Positions 17,465-25,074 of a stretch of 64,000 bases of DNA are shown piece by piece. Source of the DNA: Actinoplanes sp. N902-109 (GTDB lineage: Bacteria > Actinomycetota > Actinomycetes > Mycobacteriales > Micromonosporaceae). A program made the position numbers and the translations under genes. The stretch lies in assembly GCF_000389965.1 (NCBI RefSeq), contig NC_021191.1:7503501-7567500 (forward strand), in the 5' to 3' direction. A model generated the notes under the pieces. The model saw only the letters and a program-made list of their open reading frames with translations. It had not been told where the DNA came from and ran no database searches. How positions within the stretch are numbered: position 1 is the first letter of the stretch; each line of letters starts with the position of its first letter.

Positions 17465-18511
17465 ATGACGTCGCTTCGAAAGCTGTCCATGGCTGCACTC
17501 GCCCTGGCGACCCTGGCCGCGACGAGTGGCTTCACGTCGTCCGCCCCCGCGCCGTCGTGGCGGCTGTCGGACACGGGCGTCACCGCCCGCTTCCGCGGCC
17601 TGGCCCCGGTCAGCGCCAAGACAGCCTGGGTGGCGGGTTCCGAAGGCACCATTCTCCGTACCGTCGACGGGGCACGCAGCTGGCAGCGGGTGGACCCGCC
17701 AGGCGCGGCAGACCTACAGTTCCGCGACATCGAAGCGTTCGACGCCGAGCACGCCGTCGCCCTGTCGATCGGCGAGGGCGACCAGTCCCGCGTCTACATC
17801 ACCGCGAACGGCGGCCGCACCTGGCAGGAGACGTTCCGCAACACCGACCCGGCGGCGTTCTACGACTGCGTCAGCTTCCTGGACCGGCGCCACGGGCTCG
17901 CCCTCTCCGACCCGGTCGGCGGCAAGTTCCGCATCCTGGCCACCGCCGACGGCGGCCGATCCTGGTCGGTCCAGCCCACCACCGGCATGCCCGACGCCCT
18001 GCCCGGCGAGTTCGCCTTCGCCGCCAGCGGCACCTGCCTGGTCTCGGCGGCGGGCCGAGCCTGGTTCGCCACCGGCGGCGGCGCCCGGGCCCGCGTCTTC
18101 ACCACCGCTGACGGCGGCCGCACCTGGCACGTGTCGGACAGCGGCATCCCGAGCGGCCCAAGCGCGGGCATCTACAGCCTTGCCTTCCGCGACCCCCGGC
18201 ACGGCCTCGCCGTAGGCGGCGACTACGCCACCCCGGAAACCGCCCCCGACGCCGCAGCAACCACCCGCAACGGCGGCCGCACCTGGACCCCCGCCCGCAC
18301 CGAACCCGGCGAATACCGATCCGGCGTCGCCTGGCTCACCGCCACCACAGCCCTGGCCGTAGGCCCCACCGGCAGCGACATCACCGACAACGGTGGCCGC
18401 ACCTGGCAGGAATTCGACTCCGGCAGCTTCGACGCGGTGCAGTGCGCAGGCAGCACATGCTGGGCATCCGGCGAACAGGGCCGCGTAGCCACCCTCACCC
18501 GGAAGCACTGA
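17465..18511 (+). CDS. Secreted BNR/YCF48-like beta-propeller protein
   Basis: A 348-residue protein from ATG 17465. Residues 1-27 form a signal peptide (MAALALATLAATSGFTSSAPA). The rest is a beta-propeller made of blades that repeat the BNR-type motif: TVDGARSW, TANGGRTWQ, TADGGRSWS, TADGGRTWH, TRNGGRTWT, TDNGGRTWQ, six copies about 45 residues apart. The S/T-x-D/N-G-G-x-T/S-W pattern is that of YCF48/oxidoreductase-like propellers, usually scaffolds or ligand-binding proteins outside the cell. No catalytic residues can be identified. The next gene begins 2 bp after its stop, so the pair is likely an operon. Confidence 0.85.
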   Translation: MTSLRKLSMAALALATLAATSGFTSSAPAPSWRLSDTGVTARFRGLAPVSAKTAWVAGSEGTILRTVDGARSWQRVDPPGAADLQFRDIEAFDAEHAVALSIGEGDQSRVYITANGGRTWQETFRNTDPAAFYDCVSFLDRRHGLALSDPVGGKFRILATADGGRSWSVQPTTGMPDALPGEFAFAASGTCLVSAAGRAWFATGGGARARVFTTADGGRTWHVSDSGIPSGPSAGIYSLAFRDPRHGLAVGGDYATPETAPDAAATTRNGGRTWTPARTEPGEYRSGVAWLTATTALAVGPTGSDITDNGGRTWQEFDSGSFDAVQCAGSTCWASGEQGRVATLTRKH

Positions 18512-18513
18512 CC

Positions 18514-19530
18514 TTGGCGATCCAGAAGCGGTGGATCGCCGCAGCCGTGCCGGCGCTGGCCATCGGCTGCTGCTGCGTGACGCAAATCGGCTCCAGCCTC
18601 GAGCTCATGTTCGACCAAACCCCCCACATCGAACTAGCGGTAGCCGCCGCCACAGCCCTGTCAGCCGCCACAGCCGCAGCCTGGTCCCGCTTCCGCACCC
18701 ACCGCGCCACCCGTGACCTAGCCGCTTGGTCAACCCACCATCCCGCCGCTCCCTCAGCCCCTCCCCCAACCGCCACACCCGAGCCCGCCCCCGCTCCGAT
18801 CCCCCTCCCCAACCCCGCGCCCGAACTCCCCACCACCTCCACCGCCGGGCCAGCCCAGCACCCCACCACCTCCACCGCCCTGCCAGCCCAGCACCCCACC
18901 ACCTCCACCGCCCTGCCAGCCCAGCACCCCACCACCTCCACCGCCGGGCACCCCACCACCCTCAGCGGCGACTTCGTCCTCCCCACCGCCGAGGGTCGCC
19001 CAATTCGCACAGGGCAGCCGGTCTTGGGGAGTCAGCAGTGGCAGCGCATCGGCATCGACGGACCCTGGCCGTGGACCACGGTGCTACCGCAGACAGCCGT
19101 CATCACCGTCGAGTCGGCCTGGTCCGGCTGGGTAGACAGCCTCGCCGTCAAGGCCGGCAAACTCACCTGGTCGGCGCCGTCCCTGTCCCGCATGACCGGC
19201 AAGCCAGACGGCGCCGGGGTGTTCGCCAGCATCCGCCTCCCCCACCCGCTACCGCCCTTGGCAGTCCACCTCCGCGCCGAGTCGGCCGGCAAAACCTTCG
19301 ACGACCGCTTCGACAGCAAAGGCGACGCCGCCCCCGAACTGATCGGCGAAGTACTCCGCATCGTCCACGTCGACAACACCGTGCCCCCATGGACAATCAC
19401 CGGCGAAGAGCTGTACGCCTTCGCCGCCGTCAACGAGCCCATCCGCCCCCGCCACATCCAAGACCTGGCCCAGCGCGCAGCATGGGTCGCTCAACTCCTC
19501 CTGATCGAGCACAACCGCACCCCGGCATGA
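18514..19530 (+). CDS. Membrane-anchored protein with Pro/Thr repeat region, unknown function
   Basis: A 338-residue frame read from TTG 18514, with GGAAG 8 nt upstream inside the preceding gene's end. Two hydrophobic segments (IAAAVPALAIGCCCVTQI and ELAVAAATALSAATAAAW) are followed by a long Pro/Thr/Ala-rich linker that holds an 11-residue repeat (HPTTSTALPAQ). The C-terminal 180 residues are folded-looking and acidic (WTITGEELYAFAAVNEP near the end) but match no family I know. I infer a membrane anchor, flexible stalk and globular domain. Topology is uncertain. Confidence 0.6.
   Translation: MAIQKRWIAAAVPALAIGCCCVTQIGSSLELMFDQTPHIELAVAAATALSAATAAAWSRFRTHRATRDLAAWSTHHPAAPSAPPPTATPEPAPAPIPLPNPAPELPTTSTAGPAQHPTTSTALPAQHPTTSTALPAQHPTTSTAGHPTTLSGDFVLPTAEGRPIRTGQPVLGSQQWQRIGIDGPWPWTTVLPQTAVITVESAWSGWVDSLAVKAGKLTWSAPSLSRMTGKPDGAGVFASIRLPHPLPPLAVHLRAESAGKTFDDRFDSKGDAAPELIGEVLRIVHVDNTVPPWTITGEELYAFAAVNEPIRPRHIQDLAQRAAWVAQLLLIEHNRTPA
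18826..18960 (+). repeat. 33-bp in-frame tandem repeat, about four copies
   Basis: The unit codes for HPTTSTALPAQ. Copies start near 18826, 18859, 18892 and 18925 (the last partial). Copies 2 and 3 are identical, so the array is recent and probably length-variable between strains. Confidence 0.85.
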
Positions 19531-19849
19531 CCCCACCAACCCCCCGCCCGCACTCCACCACAGCGAACACCCCACGCCGCGCAACCCGCACCGCCCCGCA
19601 CCACGCAAAGACCCCACCACGCCAGCCCACACAAGCCGCCCCGCACCACGCAAAGCCCAAACCCACAACGCCGACCCGCACCACCCGAAGGCGAACCGCA
19701 CCACTCGAAGGCGACCGCATCACGCAACGCCGATCCCACAACGCCGACCGCACAACGCCGAGCCGAGCCGAGCCGCACGAAAACGAGCCGCGCCGAACCG
19801 AACCGCGCTCGGCTGGAGCCACGCTCGGCTGGAGCCGGCCAGCAGTCAG
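19531..19849. other. Low-complexity, strand-asymmetric spacer
   Basis: About 320 bp very rich in C and A on the plus strand and almost without T over the first two thirds. Short imperfect repeats such as CGCACCACGCAAAG, ACAACGCCGA and GCTCGGCTGGAGC recur. A frame from ATG 19527 (ATGA overlap with the previous stop) runs to 19865 and would give a very basic 112-residue low-complexity peptide; I do not consider it a secure gene. Confidence 0.5.
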
Positions 19850-20485
19850 TCAGCTGTTGAGGTAGGTCAGAACCGCAAGTACGCGACGGTTGTCGTCGTC
19901 GGACGGTGGCATCGCCAGCTTCATGAAGATGTTGTTGATGTGCTTGCTGATGGCCTTTTCCGTGATGAACAGCTTGGTGGCGATCGCCGCATTGGACCTG
20001 CCCTCCGCCATCTCGGCCAGCACCTCCCTTTCCCGGACCGTCAGTGCTCGCAGTGGTTCCCGGCGAGCCAGAAGTTGCGCCACCACCTCTGGATCCATCG
20101 CCGTGCCGCCGGTTGCCACCCGCCGCACCGCGTCCACGAACTGACTCACGTTGGCCACCCGGTCCTTGAGTAAGTAACCGACTCCTCCTCCCTCGCCGCT
20201 CAGCAACTCCCGCGCGTACAAAGGCTCGACATGCTGGGAAAGCACCAGGACGGGCATCCCCGGAATGTGGCGTCGGGCCGCGATCGCCGCCTGCAGGCCC
20301 TCGTCGGTGAACGTGGGCGGCAGCCGCACATCGACCACGGCAACGTCCGGGCGATGGTGGAGCAGGGCGGGCAGCAGTGCAGGTCCGTTGTCCACCGTCT
20401 CGACCACCTCGAAGTCGAAGGCCTCGAGCAACCGGGTCAACCCGTCCCGGAGGAGAACAAGGTCTTCGGCGATGACAACGCGCAC
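19850..20485 (-). CDS. NarL/FixJ-family response regulator (DesR-like by context)
   Basis: A 211-residue protein from GTG 20485, with GGAG just upstream. The receiver domain (VRVVIAEDLVLLRDGL, acidic pocket E-D; VAVVDVRLPP, phosphoacceptor Asp; GYLLKD, conserved Lys) is followed by a LuxR-type HTH (LTVREREVLAEMAEG, then ITEKAISKHINNIFMKLA). Its start lies inside the end of the kinase gene (49-bp overlap), so the two are co-translated. Across the promoter is a fatty acid desaturase, the arrangement of the DesK/DesR fluidity system of Bacillus. That it binds the AGTAGTGCTGG motifs at 21757-21838 is my inference. Confidence 0.9.
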   Translation of the reverse strand: MRVVIAEDLVLLRDGLTRLLEAFDFEVVETVDNGPALLPALLHHRPDVAVVDVRLPPTFTDEGLQAAIAARRHIPGMPVLVLSQHVEPLYARELLSGEGGGVGYLLKDRVANVSQFVDAVRRVATGGTAMDPEVVAQLLARREPLRALTVREREVLAEMAEGRSNAAIATKLFITEKAISKHINNIFMKLAMPPSDDDNRRVLAVLTYLNS

Positions 20486-21723
20486 GGCAGCTCCAAGGTC
20501 ACGACGGTCGGACCACCCGGCGGGGAGGACAGCGTCATCGTGCCATCGAAAGCAGCGAGGCGGCGTTCCATCCCCCGGAGCCCGGTGCCCGCACCGGGAT
20601 CGGCGCCACCGTGGCCGTCGTCGAGGACCACTATGCTCATCAGATTTTCGGAATGCCGGATGGTCACAGCCGCCGTATGGGCCGCACTGTGCCGCACCAC
20701 ATTGGTCAGTGCCTCCGCCACGGCGAAGTAGGCCGCCGACTCGACCGGCGTCTCGGGGCGCCCCGCCACGTCGATGTCCACACTGATCGGCAGCGGCAGG
20801 CTTATCGCCAACGCGCGGATGGCACCGTCGAGGCCGCGTTCGGCCAGCACAGGCGGATGGATGCCACGCACCAGGTGCCGCAGCTCCGTGAGCGCGAACC
20901 CGCTCGTCTCCCGCGCCTCGACCAGCAGCTTGCGAACCGCCTCCGAATCCCGGTCGAGCAGCTCCTCGGCAAGACCGATCGTCATGCCGAGCGACACGAG
21001 CCGCGCCTGCGCGCCGTCGTGCAGGTCGCGCTCGATGCGGCGTAGCTCGGCGGCCTGGGCGTCCACGGTGTCGGCGCGAGTCTCGGTCAGATGGGCCACG
21101 CGCAGGCGCAGTTCGGCACTCTTGGTCGGGGCAAGCAACAGCCTGGCGAAGAGGGCTTCCCCGAGACGTAGCCGGGGAGCAGCGAGAAGTCCGATTGCCA
21201 GGATCACTACGCCCTGGGGCAGGGACATCAGCCCTTCGTTGACATTGTCGATCGGCCAGAACAAGCCGTAGCCGTACCAATCAGTGCCGAGGTAGATCCA
21301 GAGCGGAAGCAGAATGATGCCCTGCACCCCATACGCCGGTACGCCCAGGGCCAGCCCTCCCACCAGGATGCCGAGGATGGCGCCCGGCACCAACCAAGCC
21401 ACGTCGCGCCAGGTTGTTGGGTCGGTGAGGATCCACTTGTAACGCCGCCAGCCCGCGGGTAGGGCATTTCGGGGGGCAGGCGTGTAAGGGACAGCGATCG
21501 GCACACCGGCGCCTGCCGCCCATCGGCGCGCCAGACCGACGCGGGCTCTCAGCAACCACGTCATGAACGGCAGCGCGACCATGCCGATGCCTGCCACCGG
21601 GAGCAGAGCGACCGCTACCAGCCACAGCACGAGCAACGGGAAGTTGAGCACGGACAGGAAGATGCCGAGGACCCCGAACGCCACGGCGCGTATGCCGTCG
21701 CGTACCCACGAGCTTGTCTTCAT
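20437..21723 (-). CDS. Sensor histidine kinase with multi-helix sensor domain (DesK-like by context)
   Basis: A 428-residue membrane kinase from ATG 21723. The N-terminal half is a putative sensor domain with about five membrane segments (FGVLGIFLSVLNFPLLVLWLV, then VPGAILGILVGGLALGV and VVILAIGLLAA). A HisKA_3 dimerisation region follows, with the phosphorylated His in ERDLHDGAQARLVSLG, then a HATPase domain with EALTNVVRHS (N box), DDGHGG and GTGLRGMERRL. Sensor kinases of this build detect membrane state or cell-envelope stress. The partner regulator overlaps its 3' end, and the divergent desaturase suggests a link to lipid unsaturation. Confidence 0.92.
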   Translation of the reverse strand: MKTSSWVRDGIRAVAFGVLGIFLSVLNFPLLVLWLVAVALLPVAGIGMVALPFMTWLLRARVGLARRWAAGAGVPIAVPYTPAPRNALPAGWRRYKWILTDPTTWRDVAWLVPGAILGILVGGLALGVPAYGVQGIILLPLWIYLGTDWYGYGLFWPIDNVNEGLMSLPQGVVILAIGLLAAPRLRLGEALFARLLLAPTKSAELRLRVAHLTETRADTVDAQAAELRRIERDLHDGAQARLVSLGMTIGLAEELLDRDSEAVRKLLVEARETSGFALTELRHLVRGIHPPVLAERGLDGAIRALAISLPLPISVDIDVAGRPETPVESAAYFAVAEALTNVVRHSAAHTAAVTIRHSENLMSIVVLDDGHGGADPGAGTGLRGMERRLAAFDGTMTLSSPPGGPTVVTLELPCALSSPKTLFSSGTG

Positions 21724-21756
21724 GCGCCCATTCTCGGCCGCTCCCCGGCCTTTGAC

Positions 21757-21838
21757 GGTAGTGCTGGCACCCGTATCGCCGGTAGATCCAGGTCTAGTAG
21801 TGCTGGCACCACCCCGAAGCCGGGACCCAGCACTACTG
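21757..21838. promoter_or_regulatory. Triplicated AGTAGTGCTGG motif between kinase and desaturase
   Basis: GGTAGTGCTGGCACC at 21757-21771, TAGTAGTGCTGGCACC at 21795-21810, and the inverted copy CCCAGCACTACTGA at 21826-21839. The middle copy extends to a near-palindrome (GTAGTGC-TG-GCACCAC). The placement in a 147-bp divergent promoter suggests response regulator sites. Confidence 0.6.
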
Positions 21839-21870
21839 ACGATCATGAACTTTCGCGAGAGCGTCGATGC

Positions 21871-22812
21871 ATGACAACGACGACGGAGCGGCTCCGTTCC
21901 ACTGCCGGCAGCGACTTCGCCGAGCTCGGCAGAAGGATCGCCCGCGCCGGGCTGCTGGATCGCAAACCCCTTTACTACTCGGTGCGCTTGAGCATCGTGA
22001 CCCTGCTTCTGCTCGGCGGCTGGGCTGCCTTCTTCCTGATCGGCGCGTCATGGTGGACCTTGGCGGTGGCCGTGCTGCTCGCGATCACGTACGCGCAGGT
22101 GGCGCTCGTGGCGCACGACCTCGCCCATCGACAGGTCTTCCGCACCGCGACCGCCAGCTCGCGCGCCGGCATGCTCGCCGGCAACCTGGCGATCGGCATG
22201 AGCTACGGCTACTGGCAGGACAAACACACCAGGCATCACGCCAATCCCAACCACGACGACCTGGATCCGGACGTCGCGCCCGCCGTGTTGATCTGGTCGC
22301 AGGACGCGGCCCGCCGGCGCCGCTCACCGTTCCAGCGCTGGCTGACCCGTCATCAGGCATGGCTGTTCTTCCCACTGCTCACACTGCTGGGCCTCAGCCT
22401 GCACCGGGACAGCATCCTGGCGCTGGCCAGCAGGTCGGTCAAACACCGCGGGCGAGAGGCAGTGCTGCTGGCACTGCACATCGTCTGCTATCTCGGCGCC
22501 TTGCTGGCGGTGCTCAGCCCGGCCCAGGCACTGGCTTTCTTTGCGATCCATCAGGGGCTGTTCGGCGTCTACCTCGGCATGACGTTCGCACCCAACCACA
22601 AGGGCATGCCACACCCCACCGGCAGCGAGGACTTCCTTCGCAAACAGGTGCTGACGTCCCGCAACGTGCGCGGCGGCCAGCTCACCGACATCGCGCTGGG
22701 CGGGCTCAACTACCAGATCGAGCACCACCTCTTCCCTGCCATGCCAACCCCGAATTTGCGGCGGGCACAACCGATTGTGCGTTCTTACTGCCAAGAGATC
22801 GGTGTGCCGTAG
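21871..22812 (+). CDS. Membrane fatty acid desaturase, frame ended by in-frame amber codon
   Basis: A 313-residue di-iron membrane desaturase from ATG 21871. The three His boxes are intact: HDLAH, HTRHH (with HDDLDPD after) and QIEHHLFP. Membrane helices occupy residues about 40-90 and 170-235. It would insert a double bond into acyl chains of membrane lipids or acyl-CoA. The reading frame ends at TAG 22810-22812 directly after QEIGVP. The same frame then stays open for 24 codons (EETGLVESYGIALRHL and on) to TGA 22885. That tail looks like the normal family C-terminus, in which a Tyr usually follows GVP, so a TAC/TAT to TAG change is likely. All catalytic His precede it. Divergent from the kinase gene. 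Confidence 0.9.
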   Translation: MTTTTERLRSTAGSDFAELGRRIARAGLLDRKPLYYSVRLSIVTLLLLGGWAAFFLIGASWWTLAVAVLLAITYAQVALVAHDLAHRQVFRTATASSRAGMLAGNLAIGMSYGYWQDKHTRHHANPNHDDLDPDVAPAVLIWSQDAARRRRSPFQRWLTRHQAWLFFPLLTLLGLSLHRDSILALASRSVKHRGREAVLLALHIVCYLGALLAVLSPAQALAFFAIHQGLFGVYLGMTFAPNHKGMPHPTGSEDFLRKQVLTSRNVRGGQLTDIALGGLNYQIEHHLFPAMPTPNLRRAQPIVRSYCQEIGVP

Positions 22813-22887
22813 GAGGAGACGGGGCTGGTCGAGTCCTATGGCATCGCTCTTCGACACTTGCACGAGGTAGGAGCACCGCTGCGATGA
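22813..22887 (+). pseudogene. Untranslated 3' remainder of the desaturase frame
   Basis: Twenty-four sense codons in the desaturase frame after the TAG, ending at TGA 22885-22887. The peptide resembles the conserved desaturase tail (VESYGIALRHLHEVG). It would be translated only by amber readthrough. An ATG at 22884 overlaps its TGA and opens a 59-codon frame of doubtful reality. Confidence 0.6.
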
Positions 22888-23128
22888 CTAGGACGACGCT
22901 GGGAACCGGTCAGCGGGCGGGGGGCTCGCGGGCGTTGACTGGAGACCGATCTTCGTGGCAGGGTCAAGTGCCCGTTCACCGTCCGGTGCGGGTCCAGCCC
23001 GTCCAGGGCGTTCTGCTTGAGGGAATGAAGCCTGTGATCACGGTGTGCCGAAGGGCCGCCTGAGCACTTCTGCGCGGCCCGACTTTCGTCGTCCCCGCAC
23101 GTCTTCCTTCACCCTGCAGAGGTTCATC

Positions 23129-24013
23129 TTGATCGTGGATGCACGCATCCAGCAGTCCGTTGTCGCCAACCTTTCCGGGCGCCCCGCCCCGATCACTGTC
23201 GGGCCGTTCGTCATCGGTGTCGACCCAGGCACCGACAGCCCCGGCATCAACTACGCCACGCCCATCCCGGGCTCGCCCATCACCGCCACCGATGTGACGG
23301 CACTGATCGCGGCGTTCCGGAGCGCAAAGCGCAAGCCCCGTCTCGAGTACGTAACCAGCACCGCACCCGACTTGGAAGCACTGCTCCTGGGCGCAGGCTT
23401 CACCGTGGAGGAGCGCCACGAATACCTGATCTGCACACCGGCCACGTTGACGGTCCCGCCGACGCCAGACGGCTTCGAGCTGCTGGCGCCGTCCACGGAT
23501 GAGCAGCGCATCGCCATGGTCAGCGCCCAGCACGCGGCGTTCGGTGGCGACACCGCAGCCACAACCGCCGACGCCACCCGTATGGCCCGGCTGCAATCCC
23601 GAGGCGGCATCGCTCTGATGGCAGTGGCGACCGCCGATGCGGCAACAACTTCATCCGGCTTCACGGGCTCAGATGGCTCGGGCTCACTCGGCGCGGGCTC
23701 AGATGGCGCGGGCTCACTTGGCGATGCCCGCATGACGGTTGGCGGCAGCAACATGGACGTCTTTGCCGTGGCGGGTGGCGGTCAGGCGGTCCCGCCGAGC
23801 GATGGCGTCAGCGAGGTCGCGGGCATTGCGGTGCGGGAGGCGTACCGCAGGCGGGGGCTGGCCGGGGCGATCACCGCGGACATCACGTCCCGCTTGTTCG
23901 CGGCCGGCGCGGAGCTGGCTTGGCTGGAAGCTTCCGGAGTGGAATCCTGGCGCGTCTATGAGCGCATCGGCTACCGCCCAGCCGGGAAACGCCTCTACAT
24001 CGCCATGGAGTGA
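23129..24013 (+). CDS. GNAT-family N-acetyltransferase with Gly/Ser insertion
   Basis: About 294 residues. TTG 23129 (GAGG 7 nt upstream) fits the start of the recognisable domain; GTG 23045 in the same frame is the outer limit. The C-terminal GNAT signature is clear: VSEVAGIAVREAYRRRGLAGAITADI is the acetyl-CoA-binding motif A, and LAWLEASGVESWRVYERIGYRPAG is motif B. The N-terminal half is a second, degenerate GNAT-like domain (residues about 10-110). Between strands of the catalytic domain is a low-complexity insert, GSDGSGSLGA followed by GSDGAGSLGD, caused by a 30-bp tandem duplication at 23665-23724. Substrate unknown. Confidence 0.85.
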   Translation: MIVDARIQQSVVANLSGRPAPITVGPFVIGVDPGTDSPGINYATPIPGSPITATDVTALIAAFRSAKRKPRLEYVTSTAPDLEALLLGAGFTVEERHEYLICTPATLTVPPTPDGFELLAPSTDEQRIAMVSAQHAAFGGDTAATTADATRMARLQSRGGIALMAVATADAATTSSGFTGSDGSGSLGAGSDGAGSLGDARMTVGGSNMDVFAVAGGGQAVPPSDGVSEVAGIAVREAYRRRGLAGAITADITSRLFAAGAELAWLEASGVESWRVYERIGYRPAGKRLYIAME

Positions 24014-24152
24014 TGCAGCCCGCGAAGTTGACCGAGTGACGCCCTTCGCGGGGCGCGTCTGGAGGACAGGGTCCGGGCTCCGGTGGGCGCCCGGACTTCC
24101 CGCCCCTATCGGGGTTGCCACTGTCGGCTTGCGTCGAGCCGGTGTTGCTGGG

Positions 24153-24225
24153 TCGCAGGCCCCGGTGTCGAACCGGGCTGTCCGCCGGTATGAGCGGCGG
24201 CCGAGCAGCCAACGCTCCGCCTGCG
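24153..24225 (-). tRNA. Degenerate tRNA-like sequence, CAT anticodon
   Basis: A 7-bp acceptor stem (CGCAGGC / GCCTGCG), a T arm CCCGG-TTCGACA-CCGGG and an anticodon arm CGCCG-CTCATAC-CGGCG with CAT can be drawn. The D stem is short or shifted and three to four bases, not one, separate it from the anticodon stem. It is probably a decayed or divergent tRNA-Met/Ile. Confidence 0.4.
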
Positions 24226-24261
24226 GTTGGGGCACGAGGACATCGCGCGGGAAATGCCGAG

Positions 24262-24336
24262 TTGCAGGGGTGGGATTTCAACCCACGACGTCGGGATTAT
24301 GAGTCCCGCGAGCACTCCGAGCTGCTCCACCCTGCT
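24262..24336 (-). tRNA. tRNA-Met-like (CAT), atypical
   Basis: A full cloverleaf can be drawn: D stem GAGC/GCTC, anticodon arm CGGGA-CTCATAA-TCCCG, five-base variable loop, T stem GTGGG/CCCAC. The acceptor stem has six pairs (GCAGGG/CCCTGC) and an A-A mismatch at 1-72, and the T loop is TTGAAAT, with G where C56 is nearly universal. CCA is not encoded. It may be a divergent elongator tRNA or a pseudogene. Confidence 0.6.
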
Positions 24337-24410
24337 GGTACGCCGCCGGGGACTTGAACCTCGAACGTTCTGCGGCGCTTGAAGACGTGCCTTGCGCCGG
24401 CACACCGTTG
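24337..24410 (-). tRNA. Partial tRNA-like sequence (T arm and acceptor end)
   Basis: The 3' part reads CGAGG-TTCAAGT-CCCCG (one mismatch), then GCGGCGT and ACC, ending directly against the 5' end of the tRNA-Met-like gene. A hairpin GTGCC-GGCGCAA-GGCAC lies upstream but lacks U33, and the space between would fit a long variable arm. I cannot assign an anticodon; likely a remnant. Confidence 0.25.
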
Positions 24411-24422
24411 AGTGATGTCTAG

Positions 24423-24641
24423 GAAGTCCTGCTGATCTCCGCCGATGCGACGAAAAACGTTGTCGCAGCTATTAGGCATCGGGTGGACTCGAAATTCACC
24501 GTGCCGAGATTCTGGCTGTTCTCCGCGATTCTTGAACTCCACCTGGCCGCCGTCTTCGGTCTGAGCGCGTCAGCCGCCGAGCGCTACATCCGGGCATACC
24601 GGGCTGCCGTCGAGGACGCCTACGCGCATCGGCTGTTTTAG
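24423..24641 (+). pseudogene. Start-less reading frame, remnant of a gene 3' end
   Basis: Seventy-two codons open from just after a TAG (24420-24422) to TAG 24639-24641, with no convincing start. The second half has normal actinobacterial codon use and helix-turn-helix-like text (LHLAAVFGLSASAAERYIRA); the first half uses AAA, AAC, ATT and AGG codons. I do not recognise the family. A truncated recombinase or DNA-binding protein is possible. Confidence 0.3.
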
Positions 24642-24687
24642 CCTCAGGCCGGTTGTTGCTTGGTCTGTTCGCGAGGAGTGGATCACC

Positions 24688-25074
24688 TCAGTCATGGGTC
24701 GGAAGCCGGCGTTCCCACCACGGCGCATCGGCAGGCTGGTGTGGGTCGGAGCGTGTGCGGCGGAGAAAGCTCTCATCGAGCGGGTCGATCAAGCTCATCA
24801 AGCGCTTCCTTGTGGGGGTGGTGAGCCCGTCCAAGGCGTTTTGCAGAAGTTCCCGCGGATGACGCCCGCAACAGTCGCAGGGCAAGAAGTGCCGCGTTCG
24901 GGGCTGTTCTGCGATACGCCGCCATGCGGTCAGGGCTTGGCCGACCGCACCAGGCCAGAGACCGCTTCGCGCCCAGTCTCGAGCGGTCTTCCATTCAATG
25001 CCGCGGATCTCGTGCTGACTGGGTTTGTCGAGGCCCGGCACGTGGGGCGCGTCATGCCACTGAGTCTTGGGCAT
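24688..25074 (-). CDS. Hypothetical protein with CDCC motif
   Basis: A 128-residue frame from ATG 25074; further in-frame starts exist at 25113 and 25155. It contains TARDWARSGLWPGAVGQ, FLPCDCCGRHPRELLQ, RLMSLIDPLDESFLRRT and a C-terminal APWWERRLP. The DPLDExFLxRT and WWxRR elements recall short actinobacterial proteins of unknown role seen before. The CxCC-x-R-H group could bind metal. Codon use is less GC-biased than that of its neighbours. It follows another doubtful frame with a 23-bp overlap. Confidence 0.5.
   Translation of the reverse strand: MPKTQWHDAPHVPGLDKPSQHEIRGIEWKTARDWARSGLWPGAVGQALTAWRRIAEQPRTRHFLPCDCCGRHPRELLQNALDGLTTPTRKRLMSLIDPLDESFLRRTRSDPHQPADAPWWERRLPTHD

Noticed and set aside
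18951..19500. Possible CRISPR-like array because of regular repeats near 18.8 kb
   Set aside because: Units are contiguous 33-bp in-frame coding repeats without spacers.
22884..23063. 59-codon frame whose ATG overlaps the extended desaturase stop
   Set aside because: The overlap is tempting, but the text is Arg/Gly/Val low-complexity, has no ribosome site and no recognisable motif.
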